Shown here: positions 36,137 to 45,643 of the stretch, piece by piece
Numbering within the stretch: position 1 is the first letter of the stretch
Layout: every line of letters begins with the position of its first letter
Position numbers and translations under genes: made by a program
The notes under the pieces: generated by a model
The model's input: only the letters and a program-made list of their open reading frames with translations
Told to the model about the DNA's origin: nothing
Database searches by the model: none
Assembly: GCA_030586155.1 (NCBI GenBank)
Contig: CP130741.1
Location: 3,328,450-3,392,449, forward strand
Origin: Eubacteriaceae bacterium ES3
GTDB taxonomy: Bacteria; Bacillota; Clostridia; Eubacteriales; Eubacteriaceae
Direction: 5' to 3'
DNA length: 64,000 nt

Positions 36137-36298
36137 TTATTCTTCCGGCGAAAAATCTTCTTTTCCAACACCGCACAATGGGCATACCCAATCGTCGGGA
36201 AGATCAGCAAATGCTGTTCCTGGTTCAATTCCTCCATCCGAATCGCCGAGTTCCGGATCATAAACATAACCACAAATATCACATACGTATTTCTGCAT
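36137..36298 (-). CDS. Rubredoxin
   Basis: 53-residue Fe(Cys)4 electron carrier. The ligands are CDICGY and CPLCGVGK, with the usual DLPDDWVCP between them. Rubredoxins pass electrons to oxygen- and peroxide-reducing enzymes in anaerobes. ATG 36298 follows AGGAGG; the longer frame to 36358 has no RBS. Confidence 0.95.
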   Translation of the reverse strand: MQKYVCDICGYVYDPELGDSDGGIEPGTAFADLPDDWVCPLCGVGKEDFSPEE

Positions 36299-36409
36299 AT
36301 TATCCTCCTGTTCACACATTGTTGTGTTCATTATCGCTACTCTAAATTTTACCCTCAATTTTGATAATCAAACACATTTATATAAATTTATTTCTAGTCG
36401 TTTTTTACA

Positions 36410-36450
36410 AAAAAGAGAAAGACATTCTCAGAAATAAATCTGAGAATGTC
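36410..36450 (-). terminator. Rho-independent terminator of the ferredoxin gene
   Basis: GACATTCTCAGA (36421-36432) pairs perfectly with TCTGAGAATGTC (36439-36450); the minus strand then reads TTTCTCTTTTTT. Confidence 0.85.
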
Positions 36451-36467
36451 CTCGTTTTCAAAAATAA

Positions 36468-36635
36468 CTATGCTTGAACAATTGCTTCTACTGGACACTG
36501 TTCTGCGCAAGCGCCACAGTCTGTACAAGCAGCTGCATCAATCACATAAATATCGCCTTCTGAGATTGCTTCCACTGGACATTCGTCGATGCAAGAACCA
36601 CAAGCGATACATTCATCTGTAATTTTGTAAGCCAT
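36468..36635 (-). CDS. 2[4Fe-4S] ferredoxin
   Basis: 55-residue clostridial-type ferredoxin. Two CxxCxxC...CP motifs are visible: CIACGSCIDECP and CTDCGACAEQCP, giving two cubane clusters. It serves as a low-potential carrier for hydrogenase, pyruvate:ferredoxin oxidoreductase or Rnf-type complexes. AGGAGG precedes the ATG by 8 nt. Monocistronic, with its own terminator; 69 nt downstream of ricT. Confidence 0.97.
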   Translation of the reverse strand: MAYKITDECIACGSCIDECPVEAISEGDIYVIDAAACTDCGACAEQCPVEAIVQA

Positions 36636-36704
36636 TCTGATCTCCTCCTTATATCATTTATAACTAATTTCATTATAGCGGAATTTTCATGAAAATCAAG
36701 ATGC

Positions 36705-37556
36705 TTATTTGTCTTTTTTGCTTTTTTGTTTGTTTTTTTCTCTGCTTTTAACCTGAATTTCCTCAAGCCGGTATTTTTTCACCTCGGTTTCGTCTTTTTC
36801 TGTTTGAATTTTAACAAAAACGGTTTCTTCCAGAATACTCAGTTTAAAGACTTCCCCTTCACCATCGGTTGTTATGACCTTATGACCAACTTTAGGCAAT
36901 TTTTTAGAAACTGATTCATAAAACTCCTGTTCATAAGTCAGACAACATAAGAGCCTTCCACAGATTCCCGAAATTTTCGTAGAATTCAGCGACAAGTTCT
37001 GTTCTTTAGCCATCTTAATAGATACGGGTGTGAAATCACCAAGCCATTGGGCACAGCAGGTTGTCCGTCCGCAAACACCTAAGCCCTTAAATAATTTGGC
37101 TTCGTCACGAACCCCAATTTGTCTCAGCTCAATCCGCACTCTAAATACAGCCGCTAAGTCCTTGACCAGTTCTCTAAAGTCTACTCGACCATCAGCGGTA
37201 AAATAAAAAATCGCTTTCTTTTGGTCAAAGGTATATTCCACATCGATCAGTTTCATATCAAGGTTGTGTTTTTGAGATTTTGCGACAAATATTTCTTTTG
37301 CCGCTTCTTCTTTTTCCTTAAGTTTGTTGAACTCGATTGTATCCTCTTCTGTGGCTCTTCTGATGACTGGTTTCACCGGAGCCACCATCTCTTCTTCATC
37401 TATCTCTCTTGCCGTTAAGGCAATTTCACCGTATTCAATCCCTCTGACCGTTTCCACAATGACCGGATCAAACTGATCAAAAACTATATCAAGGGGATCA
37501 AAATAATAAATCTTCCCCACCTTTTTAAATCGTACACCGACGACTGACTTTCCCAT
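36705..37556 (-). CDS. ricT: PSP1-domain protein RicT (YaaT)
   Basis: 283 residues. A PSP1 C-terminal domain with two cysteine clusters (GVCGRTTCC and GICGRLLCC), which in the Bacillus RicAFT complex bind 4Fe-4S centres that promote RNase Y-dependent mRNA maturation. The C-terminal tail is lysine-rich. It lies 4 nt after holB, the same neighbourhood as in Bacillus (tmk-holB-yaaT). AAAGGA precedes the ATG. Confidence 0.92.
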   Translation of the reverse strand: MGKSVVGVRFKKVGKIYYFDPLDIVFDQFDPVIVETVRGIEYGEIALTAREIDEEEMVAPVKPVIRRATEEDTIEFNKLKEKEEAAKEIFVAKSQKHNLDMKLIDVEYTFDQKKAIFYFTADGRVDFRELVKDLAAVFRVRIELRQIGVRDEAKLFKGLGVCGRTTCCAQWLGDFTPVSIKMAKEQNLSLNSTKISGICGRLLCCLTYEQEFYESVSKKLPKVGHKVITTDGEGEVFKLSILEETVFVKIQTEKDETEVKKYRLEEIQVKSREKNKQKSKKDK

Positions 37557-37560
37557 TTAT

Positions 37561-38547
37561 TTATCCTTTCTGGATTTTAATCATCTGAATCAGGGTCTTC
37601 TCCCATTGCAGACTCAGATTTACATTATATTGCATCCGATCCATCATTTCAAACAATGTTTGGATGATTTCATCAATTTTTTCTTCTCTTAGAATTTTTT
37701 CAAAGGCCTGATGTACCTTCCCCGGTTCGTTCCCTTCTGGAAGCGGGCTTCCTTTTTTATATAACGAAAGCTCATAGAACCAGCGGATCAGGAAATCAAG
37801 CATTTCTATGCATTTATTTTTGTCACTGCCCATTCGCTCTGAAAGTGTGAAGATTTTTAAAAGATCCCCTCTTAATAAAGAATATAGTTCCCTAAGAATC
37901 GAAACCCGTTCTTCCAAAATACCAGGGTTATTCAAAAAATAAAGGGCTTTTTCTATTGAACCTGCAGCGGGACCCAAAACCGATTCAATTTCACTTTCCG
38001 AAAAGCTGCCCTCGCTTAATAAAATCCTTTTGATTTCTGTCGGAGCCAGGGGCTTAAAATGATAGACCTGACAGCGGGAACGAATCGTTGACAAAAGCTG
38101 TTTTGGTGTCTCAGTAAGCAGAATAAACAGATTATAGTACAACGGTTCTTCCAACGATTTTAATAAACTATTCTGTGCCTCGACAGTCATTCTAGCGGCA
38201 TCATCAATAATGATAATCCGCTTATCCCCGGAGTAGGGTTTAACTGAAAGCTCATTAATCATCGCTCTCACCTGAGCTATTTTAATGGTAGCACCTTCTG
38301 CACTGATTTCCATTAAGTCGGGATAATTCCCATTAGCTAACTGTTTGCAGGAAGGACATGTATAACAGGGCTTTTCCTCACCCTGACATAACATCATTGC
38401 CGCAAACATCTTGGCTGTTTTTCTTTTGCCGATACCCGATATTCCGGTAAAAAGATATGCATGGGAGACACTGTCTTCCTGAATCTGCTTTTTAAGGGCT
38501 TCGAGAATCTGATTATGTCCAATCACTCTATCCATTATTTCACTCAT
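37561..38547 (-). CDS. holB: DNA polymerase III delta' subunit
   Basis: Clamp-loader subunit, 328 residues. A Walker-like loop GISGIGKRKTA near residue 35, a zinc module (C..CYTCPSC) and the IIDDAARMTVEAQNSLLKSLEEP block with SRCQ nearby are typical. The start overlaps the upstream stop by 1 nt (TGATG); an alternative ATG at 38535 has GAGTGA upstream. Confidence 0.93.
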   Translation of the reverse strand: MSEIMDRVIGHNQILEALKKQIQEDSVSHAYLFTGISGIGKRKTAKMFAAMMLCQGEEKPCYTCPSCKQLANGNYPDLMEISAEGATIKIAQVRAMINELSVKPYSGDKRIIIIDDAARMTVEAQNSLLKSLEEPLYYNLFILLTETPKQLLSTIRSRCQVYHFKPLAPTEIKRILLSEGSFSESEIESVLGPAAGSIEKALYFLNNPGILEERVSILRELYSLLRGDLLKIFTLSERMGSDKNKCIEMLDFLIRWFYELSLYKKGSPLPEGNEPGKVHQAFEKILREEKIDEIIQTLFEMMDRMQYNVNLSLQWEKTLIQMIKIQKG

Positions 38548-38837
38548 CAGTTATAAATCTCGTCCTCAAAGGCCAGGCTGAGATCTTCATCCAGTTCTTC
38601 ATTGAATTTCTGAAAATCGAGTAATTTCATCGATTTTAAATACTGACTCTCCTTGACCAGAATTTCAATATGTTCTTCCCTGATATCACCCATAAAGATT
38701 TCCCGAATCGGACCGCTGCCAAAGCCTTTTTCGGCCGCGATTGCCTCAATCCCATGGGCCTTCAGAAACTCTCTAATTTCCTGAAACTCCTGCTCATCAT
38801 CTGCCATTTTTAAATAAGTAAACTGATCATTTGTCAT
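38547..38837 (-). CDS. DUF2007-like putative signal-transducing protein
   Basis: 96-residue cytoplasmic protein with a ferredoxin-like pattern (DEQEFQEIREFLKAHGIEA) similar to DUF2007 proteins. No function is known. The frame extends upstream into tmk, but ATG 38837 follows GAGGA and starts just after the tmk stop. Tightly packed between tmk and holB. Confidence 0.7.
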   Translation of the reverse strand: MTNDQFTYLKMADDEQEFQEIREFLKAHGIEAIAAEKGFGSGPIREIFMGDIREEHIEILVKESQYLKSMKLLDFQKFNEELDEDLSLAFEDEIYN

Positions 38838-38841
38838 CTTG

Positions 38842-39531
38842 TCATGTCCTCTTTTCAAAAACTGCCTGTCTGATTTCTGCCTGAATATCATCAATGCTTC
38901 TTAAGGTCTCATTTTCAACACATTTTATCTCAATCCAGTGATACTGATCAATCAGCTCAAGCGCACTGGTATAGGCATCAACAAGATGCTGACTGCTTTT
39001 CTCATGAATATCTTTAGTCATGGTCCCGGTAATTTTGTTTTTCCGGTTTTTCATTAACTGCTGATTGATTTCCGGAGGAATATTTAGAAAAAATACCTGG
39101 TCTGGCACTGGCAGAGAGAAGAGATTAAATTCATAATCCCAAAGCCAGTCGAGAAACTTCTTCTTTTCCGCCTGATCTTTTATTTTTCCTGCCTGATGAA
39201 CCATATTAGAGGTCGTGTAGCGGTCTGCCAGCACAATTCCCCCATCATTTAAAAACTCCTCGTAATCGGTCTTATATGAAGCATAGCGGTCCGCTGTATA
39301 AAAAGTGGAAGCCACATAAGGGCTGATACTCTCTGGATCATCTCCAAATGCCCCGCTCAAGTATAATTTTACCATAGCTGAAGATTCTTTTTCATATCTG
39401 GGATAAGAAATTTTTAAAACCTTCTCACCTTTATCTTTCAGATGCTGGTACAGTAATTCCGTGTGGGTCTGTTTGCCACTTCCGTCTACCCCTTCAATAA
39501 CGATCAGACGGCCCATTTTATTTTCTTTCAT
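38842..39531 (-). CDS. tmk: Thymidylate kinase
   Basis: Phosphorylates dTMP to dTDP. P-loop GVDGSGKQT near residue 12, the DR(Y/F) motif as LADRYTTSNMVHQ and a LID region. At 229 residues it is slightly longer than usual. The ATG overlaps the preceding stop (ATGA) and AAGGAAG lies upstream, indicating coupling to the decarboxylase gene. Confidence 0.93.
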   Translation of the reverse strand: MKENKMGRLIVIEGVDGSGKQTHTELLYQHLKDKGEKVLKISYPRYEKESSAMVKLYLSGAFGDDPESISPYVASTFYTADRYASYKTDYEEFLNDGGIVLADRYTTSNMVHQAGKIKDQAEKKKFLDWLWDYEFNLFSLPVPDQVFFLNIPPEINQQLMKNRKNKITGTMTKDIHEKSSQHLVDAYTSALELIDQYHWIEIKCVENETLRSIDDIQAEIRQAVFEKRT

Positions 39532-40928
39532 AGCTCTTCCTTAATGACCAGAAACTTTTCTTCTGAATCTATTCCAACTACTCCCACTCCAGCGTCCAAT
39601 AGCCTTTGGATCTCTTCAATAATTGCCTCGGTTATTCGACATCCCGGAATCAATATTGGAATTCCCGGAGGATATGGAATAATGAAATCAGCGGCTATCT
39701 GGCCAACCGACTTTTTGAAAACGGTTTTTTCCTTTTTATCTGTCCATAAAGCTTCCCATAAGGGCTTTTCTAAAATGGGTTCATTTATCTTCATCACCTG
39801 ATAGGACTTTGGTCCATCGGATTTCCCCAAAACTCGGTTCAAACTTGCAATCGCAGCTGTCATCTTATCAATATCACTGCTGGTGGTTTCAAGACCAGTC
39901 ATCAAAAGTATTGATTGCTCATCAGTCATTTCACACTGGATAGCAAATTCATCTCTGAGAATTTTTTCCAGCTCACAGCCATTGGCCTTTCCAGTCGAAA
40001 ACAGCCACTTACTGTAATCATAAAGTGCATCACCACTATCATAAAGCCTGATCATAGCATCATCTGGCTGATTTTTAATGAGTTCCCGATGCTTCTTTCG
40101 GATCATTTCAAAAACAGCGGCCCCCTTTGCGTGGGCTGAATCAGTCGCTTCCTCTACAGAAATCATTAGCGGATAACTGGGAGATGAACTCTGCAGGACT
40201 GATAAAAACATCTGTACCCGGTCCCAATTCATTAGCTTTCCCTGTCCATGAATCAGTGCTGACTGTGTAAGTGACCCTAACACCTTATGGGTAGACTGAA
40301 TTACCAGATCGGCACCTGCTTCCAATGCAGTTTGGGGATAGCCCTTGGCAAAAGTAAATTGCGCACCATGGGCTTCATCAACGATCAGGATTTTACCCTG
40401 CTGATGTAAAATTTCAGCAATCTTATTAAGCTCACAAACCGTTCCGTAGTAAGTGGGACTGACAACCACCAACCCTTTTACTGATGGATAAGCTTTAAGC
40501 CCGGCAGCGACCGCTTCTGGACTGATCTCCCTGGCAAAACCAAGTTCATCATCAAGAATCGGTGTGATAAAACGGGGCTTTATCCGCCCCAATGCCAAAG
40601 CACCAAAAACTGAGCGGTGGCAGTTAAGACTGACCAGAAGCTCTTCGCCCGGCTGACAGGTCGCCAGCATAGCGCACTGAAGTCCTGCCGTACTGCCATT
40701 AACAAGAACTGCAGTTACCTGACTTTTGTAAATTGAAGCCAGTTTTCTTTCAAGTTCTTTAATAATTCCTTTCGCATCATGGAGGTTATCGGCTCCGGGA
40801 ATTTCGGTAATATCCAGATCATACAAATCAGAATATGCTTTTCTGCCTTTATGACCAGGCATATGAAAACGCCCGGAAGGTTCCAGTTTAACCTTCATTA
40901 ATTGCTCTCTTAAGATACTTTTTTTCAT
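39528..40928 (-). CDS. Orn/Lys/Arg decarboxylase family protein (YaaO-like)
   Basis: 466-residue PLP-dependent fold type I enzyme. The PLP lysine lies in QSTHKVLGSLTQS, with IVDEAHGAQFTF upstream supplying the PLP Asp. Homologues next to tmk (Bacillus yaaO) are annotated lysine/arginine decarboxylases, but the substrate is unproven. It begins the tmk-holB-ricT operon and faces away from the thioredoxin gene at 41041. Confidence 0.88.
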   Translation of the reverse strand: MKKSILREQLMKVKLEPSGRFHMPGHKGRKAYSDLYDLDITEIPGADNLHDAKGIIKELERKLASIYKSQVTAVLVNGSTAGLQCAMLATCQPGEELLVSLNCHRSVFGALALGRIKPRFITPILDDELGFAREISPEAVAAGLKAYPSVKGLVVVSPTYYGTVCELNKIAEILHQQGKILIVDEAHGAQFTFAKGYPQTALEAGADLVIQSTHKVLGSLTQSALIHGQGKLMNWDRVQMFLSVLQSSSPSYPLMISVEEATDSAHAKGAAVFEMIRKKHRELIKNQPDDAMIRLYDSGDALYDYSKWLFSTGKANGCELEKILRDEFAIQCEMTDEQSILLMTGLETTSSDIDKMTAAIASLNRVLGKSDGPKSYQVMKINEPILEKPLWEALWTDKKEKTVFKKSVGQIAADFIIPYPPGIPILIPGCRITEAIIEEIQRLLDAGVGVVGIDSEEKFLVIKEEL

Positions 40929-40980
40929 GTTTCTATTCTAACATAAACCGGTTAAAACCCAAGTTTATTTTTAATTTCCC

Positions 40981-41009
40981 TTTAAACTTCCTGAGCTTTA
41001 TTATATAAT
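40981..41009 (+). promoter_or_regulatory. Promoter of the second thioredoxin gene
   Basis: TTTAAA (40981-40986), 17 nt, TATAAT (41004-41009), 31 nt before the ATG. Confidence 0.6.
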
Positions 41010-41040
41010 AATTTGGCAAATCTTAAGCAAGGAGAAAACA

Positions 41041-41367
41041 ATGACCGCAAAAAAAATAACACCAATTGTAATGGAGAATTTTGAAAGTGAAGTACTGTCT
41101 CATAAGGGTCCAGTAATGCTTGATTTCTGGGCAGAATGGTGCGGACCATGCAAAGGCTTATCGCCGGTACTCGATGAGATTGCAGACGAACTTCCTTCAA
41201 ATATGAAAGTCTGCAAAACCAATGTGGATGAAAACCAGGCACTGGCCCAGCAATTCCGGGTAATGAGTATTCCCACAGTAATCTTTTTTAAAGATGGTGA
41301 AGTGGTCAATCGCTTCGTTGGCGTTCGCGATAAACAGGATTATATTGAAATGATGCAGTCACTATAG
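41041..41367 (+). CDS. Thioredoxin (second copy)
   Basis: 108 residues with WCGPCKGL and VMSIPTVIFF. It is the only plus-strand gene between 32.6 and 63.5 kb. AAGGAG lies 7 nt before the ATG, and promoter and terminator are its own, so it is regulated separately from trxA at 34108. Confidence 0.95.
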   Translation: MTAKKITPIVMENFESEVLSHKGPVMLDFWAEWCGPCKGLSPVLDEIADELPSNMKVCKTNVDENQALAQQFRVMSIPTVIFFKDGEVVNRFVGVRDKQDYIEMMQSL

Positions 41368-41378
41368 ACTTCCTATTA

Positions 41379-41411
41379 AAAAAGGCCGGGCCATAAGCCC
41401 GGTCTTTTTTT
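41379..41411. terminator. Bidirectional terminator between thioredoxin and metG
   Basis: GGCCGGGC (41384-41391) pairs with GCCCGGTC (41397-41404) around CATAA. An A-run precedes it and a T-run follows, so it serves both converging genes. Confidence 0.85.
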
Positions 41412-43344
41412 ATGAAACTTTTCCGCCGGAAGGGATACCATCGACAGTTACCAGTGACAGTTTTTTGCCTTTGGTCGCAGCCAGAATCATCCCGTTGGAG
41501 GTCACTCCTCTAAGTTCTACCGGTTTTAAATTAGCCACCAGAATGACAATTTTTCCCACCAGTTCTTCGGGTTTGTAGTATTTGGCAATTCCCGAAACCA
41601 CCTGGCGTTCTTCCTGTCCAACTTTAAGTTTTAAAACCAGCAAGCGGTCAGCGTCCGGATGGGGCTCACAGGCTACCACTTCGGCTACCCGCAGCTGAAC
41701 TTTTGCAAAATCATCGATTGTAATCAGGCCTTCTGGAAGCTCCTGTTTTTCTTTCTGATCCTGTTTTTTATCTTGGGACTTTTTGTCGTTTTGTGGTTTT
41801 TCTTCCTTTTTGATTTCAATTCTCGGAAATAAGGGTTCGCATCGGCTAACCGAAATACCTTCCGGATAAGCTCCAAATTTTTGAATACTTTCCCAGGTTA
41901 ATAAATCCTCTGGACAGTTTAACTGCTGACCCATTTTTTTCGCTGTTGCCGGCATAGATGACGCAATAAGAACAGTAACAATTCGTAAACATTCGGTCAG
42001 GTTATACATTACCATTGCCAGTCGAGCCTGTTTTTCAGGATCTTTTCCAAGAATCCAGGGCTGGGTTTCATCAATATATTTATTACTTCGAGAAACCAGT
42101 TTCCAGATTTCTTCAAGGGCCCGGCTGAAATCCAGCTTATTCATATAATCTTCCACATTTTTAGGGGTATTGACTGCCAGTTCAATCAGTTCCTGATCAA
42201 ATTCTCCTGCTTCCTTTTGAGATGGAATTACACCGTTAAAATACTTTTCTGTCATTGCCAGGGTTCGGCTTAAGAGGTTGCCCAAATCGTTGGCAAGGTC
42301 AGAGTTAATATGGCTAACCAGTAAATCCTCGTTATAAATACCATCAGCTCCATAGCTCATTTCACGCAGGACATGGTAACGCAAAGCATCAACGCCGTAT
42401 TTCTCAACCAGCACCACAGGATCAACCACATTTCCCACTGATTTGGACATTTTCCCACCTTTTAAAAGAATCCAGCCGTGACCGTAGACTTTTTTAGGTA
42501 AAGGCAGTTCCAGCGCCATTAAAATGATTGGCCAGTAAATAGTATGGAAACGGATAATATCTTTACCAACCAGGTGAACATCTGCCGGCCAGAATTTATC
42601 CATCAGATCCGGTTTATCATTTAGATAGCCCAAGGCTGAAATATAATTTGGCAGAGCGTCAATCCAGACATAAACCACATGGCCCGGATCAAAGTCTACC
42701 GGTACACCCCAGGAAAAGGAAGTTCTGGATACACAAAGATCCTGCAGACCGGGCTTGATGAAGTTATTGATCATCTCATTCTTTCGCGATTCAGGTTGAA
42801 TGAAATCTGGATTCTCTTCAATATAGGCTAGAAGGCGATCCGCATATTTTGACATTTTAAAAAAGTAAGCTTCTTCCGATGCTTTATCCACAGGTCGTCC
42901 ACAATCCGGGCATTTTCCATCCACTAACTGGCTGTCAGTCCAGAAGGATTCACATGGTGTACAATAAAGGCCCTCATAGCTGGACTTGTAAATATCACCC
43001 TTTTCGTAGAGTTTTTTGAATATTTTCTGGATTGTCTTTTCATGTTCCGGGTCAGTTGTGCGGATAAACTGGTCATAATCGATATCCATAGTTTTCCACA
43101 GACTCTTGATGCCATCCACAATATTATCAACATAAGCCTTAGGGGTAACACCTGCTTCCTCTGCGACTTTCTGAATTTTTTGACCATGTTCATCAGTTCC
43201 GGTTAAAAAATAAGTTTGATAACCCAACTGTTTTTTAAAACGGGTAATGGTATCAGCTGCCACCGTTGTATAGGTGTGTCCGATATGTAAATTCCCACTG
43301 GGGTAATAAATAGGTGTTGTAATATAAAACGTTTTTTCTGACAT
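41410..43344 (-). CDS. metG: Methionyl-tRNA synthetase
   Basis: 644 residues. HIGH motif in GNLHIGHTYTT, zinc knuckle CTPCESFW...CPDCGR, KMSKS in GGKMSKSVGN. The C-terminal ~110 residues form a tRNA-binding OB-fold (FAKVQLRVAEV), linked by a lysine-rich spacer. Charges tRNA(Met) for initiation and elongation. No T-box leader is evident in the 40 nt upstream. Confidence 0.97.
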   Translation of the reverse strand: MSEKTFYITTPIYYPSGNLHIGHTYTTVAADTITRFKKQLGYQTYFLTGTDEHGQKIQKVAEEAGVTPKAYVDNIVDGIKSLWKTMDIDYDQFIRTTDPEHEKTIQKIFKKLYEKGDIYKSSYEGLYCTPCESFWTDSQLVDGKCPDCGRPVDKASEEAYFFKMSKYADRLLAYIEENPDFIQPESRKNEMINNFIKPGLQDLCVSRTSFSWGVPVDFDPGHVVYVWIDALPNYISALGYLNDKPDLMDKFWPADVHLVGKDIIRFHTIYWPIILMALELPLPKKVYGHGWILLKGGKMSKSVGNVVDPVVLVEKYGVDALRYHVLREMSYGADGIYNEDLLVSHINSDLANDLGNLLSRTLAMTEKYFNGVIPSQKEAGEFDQELIELAVNTPKNVEDYMNKLDFSRALEEIWKLVSRSNKYIDETQPWILGKDPEKQARLAMVMYNLTECLRIVTVLIASSMPATAKKMGQQLNCPEDLLTWESIQKFGAYPEGISVSRCEPLFPRIEIKKEEKPQNDKKSQDKKQDQKEKQELPEGLITIDDFAKVQLRVAEVVACEPHPDADRLLVLKLKVGQEERQVVSGIAKYYKPEELVGKIVILVANLKPVELRGVTSNGMILAATKGKKLSLVTVDGIPSGGKVS

Positions 43345-43384
43345 AGTTACTCCTTTTACTGAATTACTAATAGTTTTTAAAATT

Positions 43385-44227
43385 TCAGACCTTTATTTTC
43401 TGATAGACATCTCTTCTGGAAATTCCCCGATCTTTAGCCACCTGTTTCATTGCTTCTTTCTCGGTCACGCCCTGCTTTAAGTAATGATTCATATGCTCTT
43501 CTAACGATAATTCCATCCAATTTTCTTCCAGCACATCTTCTGCTTCATCAGAGGTTTTTCCTTCAATACAAAGAACAAACTCGCCGCGGGGACTATTTTC
43601 CCTGAAATAAAGGGCCTGTTTTTCGATACTTGCATATCTGGTTTCTTCATAGCGTTTGGTAATTTCACGGGAGATACTCATCATCCGATGAGCAAGCCCT
43701 TCTTTTACAAGCGCTTCCAGGGTTTTTGTCAGCCGATGGGGGGACTCATAGAGAATCACGGTATCTGGGGATTTTTTAATCCGTTCAATGCCTTCACGGT
43801 ATGCCTTATTTTCTTTATCCAGAAATCCCAGAAACAAGAACCTGCGGGTATCAAGTCCTGATAAAACCAGGGCGCACAGCCCGGCGTTAGGCCCCGGTAC
43901 CACCTCAATCTCAATCCCCTCTACAACACAAGTCTTTACTAGAATTGAACCGGGATCTGAAATCAGTGGCATCCCGGCATCGGAAATCAGGGCAATATTC
44001 TGCCCCTCAGTAAGTATTGCAATCAATTTCTCAGCTGATTCGTATTCGTTATGCTGATGATAGGCAATCATTTTTTTTGATATCTCAAAATGATTTAAAA
44101 GTTTGATTGAATGTCTGGTATCTTCGGCTGCAATCAGATCTGCATTTTTTAAGGCTTCGATGGCCCTGATACTCATATCTCCTAAATTACCAATTGGAGT
44201 TCCAACAATGGACAGTTTTCCACTCAT
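43385..44227 (-). CDS. rsmI: 16S rRNA (cytidine-1402-2'-O)-methyltransferase
   Basis: 280 residues of the tetrapyrrole-methylase fold (TPIGNLGDMSIRA start, LISDAGMPLISDPGS, VPGPNAGLCALVLSG). Modifies C1402 in the 30S decoding centre. It overlaps the FAD-protein gene by 4 nt. Confidence 0.95.
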   Translation of the reverse strand: MSGKLSIVGTPIGNLGDMSIRAIEALKNADLIAAEDTRHSIKLLNHFEISKKMIAYHQHNEYESAEKLIAILTEGQNIALISDAGMPLISDPGSILVKTCVVEGIEIEVVPGPNAGLCALVLSGLDTRRFLFLGFLDKENKAYREGIERIKKSPDTVILYESPHRLTKTLEALVKEGLAHRMMSISREITKRYEETRYASIEKQALYFRENSPRGEFVLCIEGKTSDEAEDVLEENWMELSLEEHMNHYLKQGVTEKEAMKQVAKDRGISRRDVYQKIKV

Positions 44228-45618
44228 GATTTTTGATAAAGATTCTGGGCCACAAATACGCCATTGACGGAGGCCTGCATCAAGCCACGGGTAATCCCAG
44301 CGCCATCACCCAGTACATAGAGATTTTTAATGCTTGATTGAAAATCCTCATCAACCGTAACTTTATTGGAATAAAACTTGACTTCCACGCCGTACAGCAG
44401 GGTTTCATCACTGGCCAGTCCCGGTGATACCACGTTCAAGGCCTGAATCATTTCATCAATATCCTTCATGATCCGATAAGGAAGTACCAGACACAAGTCT
44501 CCCGGCACTGCATCAACAAGGGTCGGACGAATATTATTTCGATGGAGTCGTTCTTCAGTGGTACGACGACCTCTTAAAAAATCACCATAACGCTGAACCA
44601 TAATCTTATTACCCGTCAGCATATTGGCCAGTCCCGCAATATGCTTACCATATGCAATGGGCTCTTTAAAAGGCTGGGTAAAGTTCTTGGAGACCAGGAG
44701 GGCAAAATTAGTGTTATTGGTTTTTAAGCTGTCAGATTTATAACTGTGGCCGTTAACTACCGCCAGCTGATTATCATAATATTCTGTTGAGACCACTCCC
44801 CCTGGATTAGAACAGAAGGTCCTGACACTGTCATCAAAGGTCGGAGTATAATAAATCAGTTTGCCTTCGTACATCGCTTCATTGATTTCCTGCATGACTT
44901 CATTACGTGTCTCAACTCGAACACCCAAATCAATTTTTCCGACTTTGGTTTCGACCCGGTGTTCATCACAAACTTTTTTAAACCATTCCGATCCTTCACG
45001 ACCAACGGCAACTACAATTTTATCAGCTAAATAGGTTTCACCGCCTGCAACAACGCCTTTGACTTCATTTTCTTCGATAATCATACCTTCCACAGGTCTA
45101 CGAAAATTAATTTCTACCCCCAGGTCATCGGTCAGATAATGCTGTATACGCTGATAAATCGTATAGCCAACTTCGGTTCCCATATGACGAACGGGACACT
45201 CCACCAATTTTAAGTTGCTCTGAATGGCTTTGGTTCTGATATCGCGAATTTTTTCGGGCTGATCAATACCATGCACATGCTGATCAGCTCCAAATTTCAG
45301 ATAAATTTCATCAACATAGTTGATCAGGTCTACTGTTTTCTGATAACCGATATATTCCGGCAGCTCGCCACCAACATCAGGTGAAAGCGACAATTTACCG
45401 TCTGAAAAAGCTCCTGCCCCAGCAAATCCGGTGGTAATATTGCAGGGTTTACAGCCCACACAAACATTGGTCTTTCGTTTAGGACAAATCCTTTTCTCAA
45501 TCGGATTTCCCTTTTCCAGCATCAGGACTTTTAAATCCTGATTATTTTTTTTTAATTCCATGGCAGCAAAAATCCCGCCGGGTCCTGCCCCAATAATAAT
45601 CACATCATAATTCTTCAT
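44224..45618 (-). CDS. FAD-dependent oxidoreductase (COG2509-type)
   Basis: 464 residues. N-terminal Rossmann motif GAGPGGIFAAMELKK, two Cys pairs (CPKRKTNVCVGCKPC) near residue 45 and a C-terminal GDGAGITRGLMQA flavin contact. This uncharacterised flavoprotein family is common in Clostridia; the substrate is unknown. It sits between dnaB and rsmI in the same direction. Confidence 0.8.
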   Translation of the reverse strand: MKNYDVIIIGAGPGGIFAAMELKKNNQDLKVLMLEKGNPIEKRICPKRKTNVCVGCKPCNITTGFAGAGAFSDGKLSLSPDVGGELPEYIGYQKTVDLINYVDEIYLKFGADQHVHGIDQPEKIRDIRTKAIQSNLKLVECPVRHMGTEVGYTIYQRIQHYLTDDLGVEINFRRPVEGMIIEENEVKGVVAGGETYLADKIVVAVGREGSEWFKKVCDEHRVETKVGKIDLGVRVETRNEVMQEINEAMYEGKLIYYTPTFDDSVRTFCSNPGGVVSTEYYDNQLAVVNGHSYKSDSLKTNNTNFALLVSKNFTQPFKEPIAYGKHIAGLANMLTGNKIMVQRYGDFLRGRRTTEERLHRNNIRPTLVDAVPGDLCLVLPYRIMKDIDEMIQALNVVSPGLASDETLLYGVEVKFYSNKVTVDEDFQSSIKNLYVLGDGAGITRGLMQASVNGVFVAQNLYQKS

Positions 45619-45643
45619 CTATTCTTTCTTCCTTACTTTTTAC

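Noticed and set aside
36542..36766. A 74-codon minus-strand frame overlapping the ferredoxin and ricT
   Set aside because: The true gene here is the 55-residue ferredoxin in another frame, with its own RBS and both cysteine clusters.
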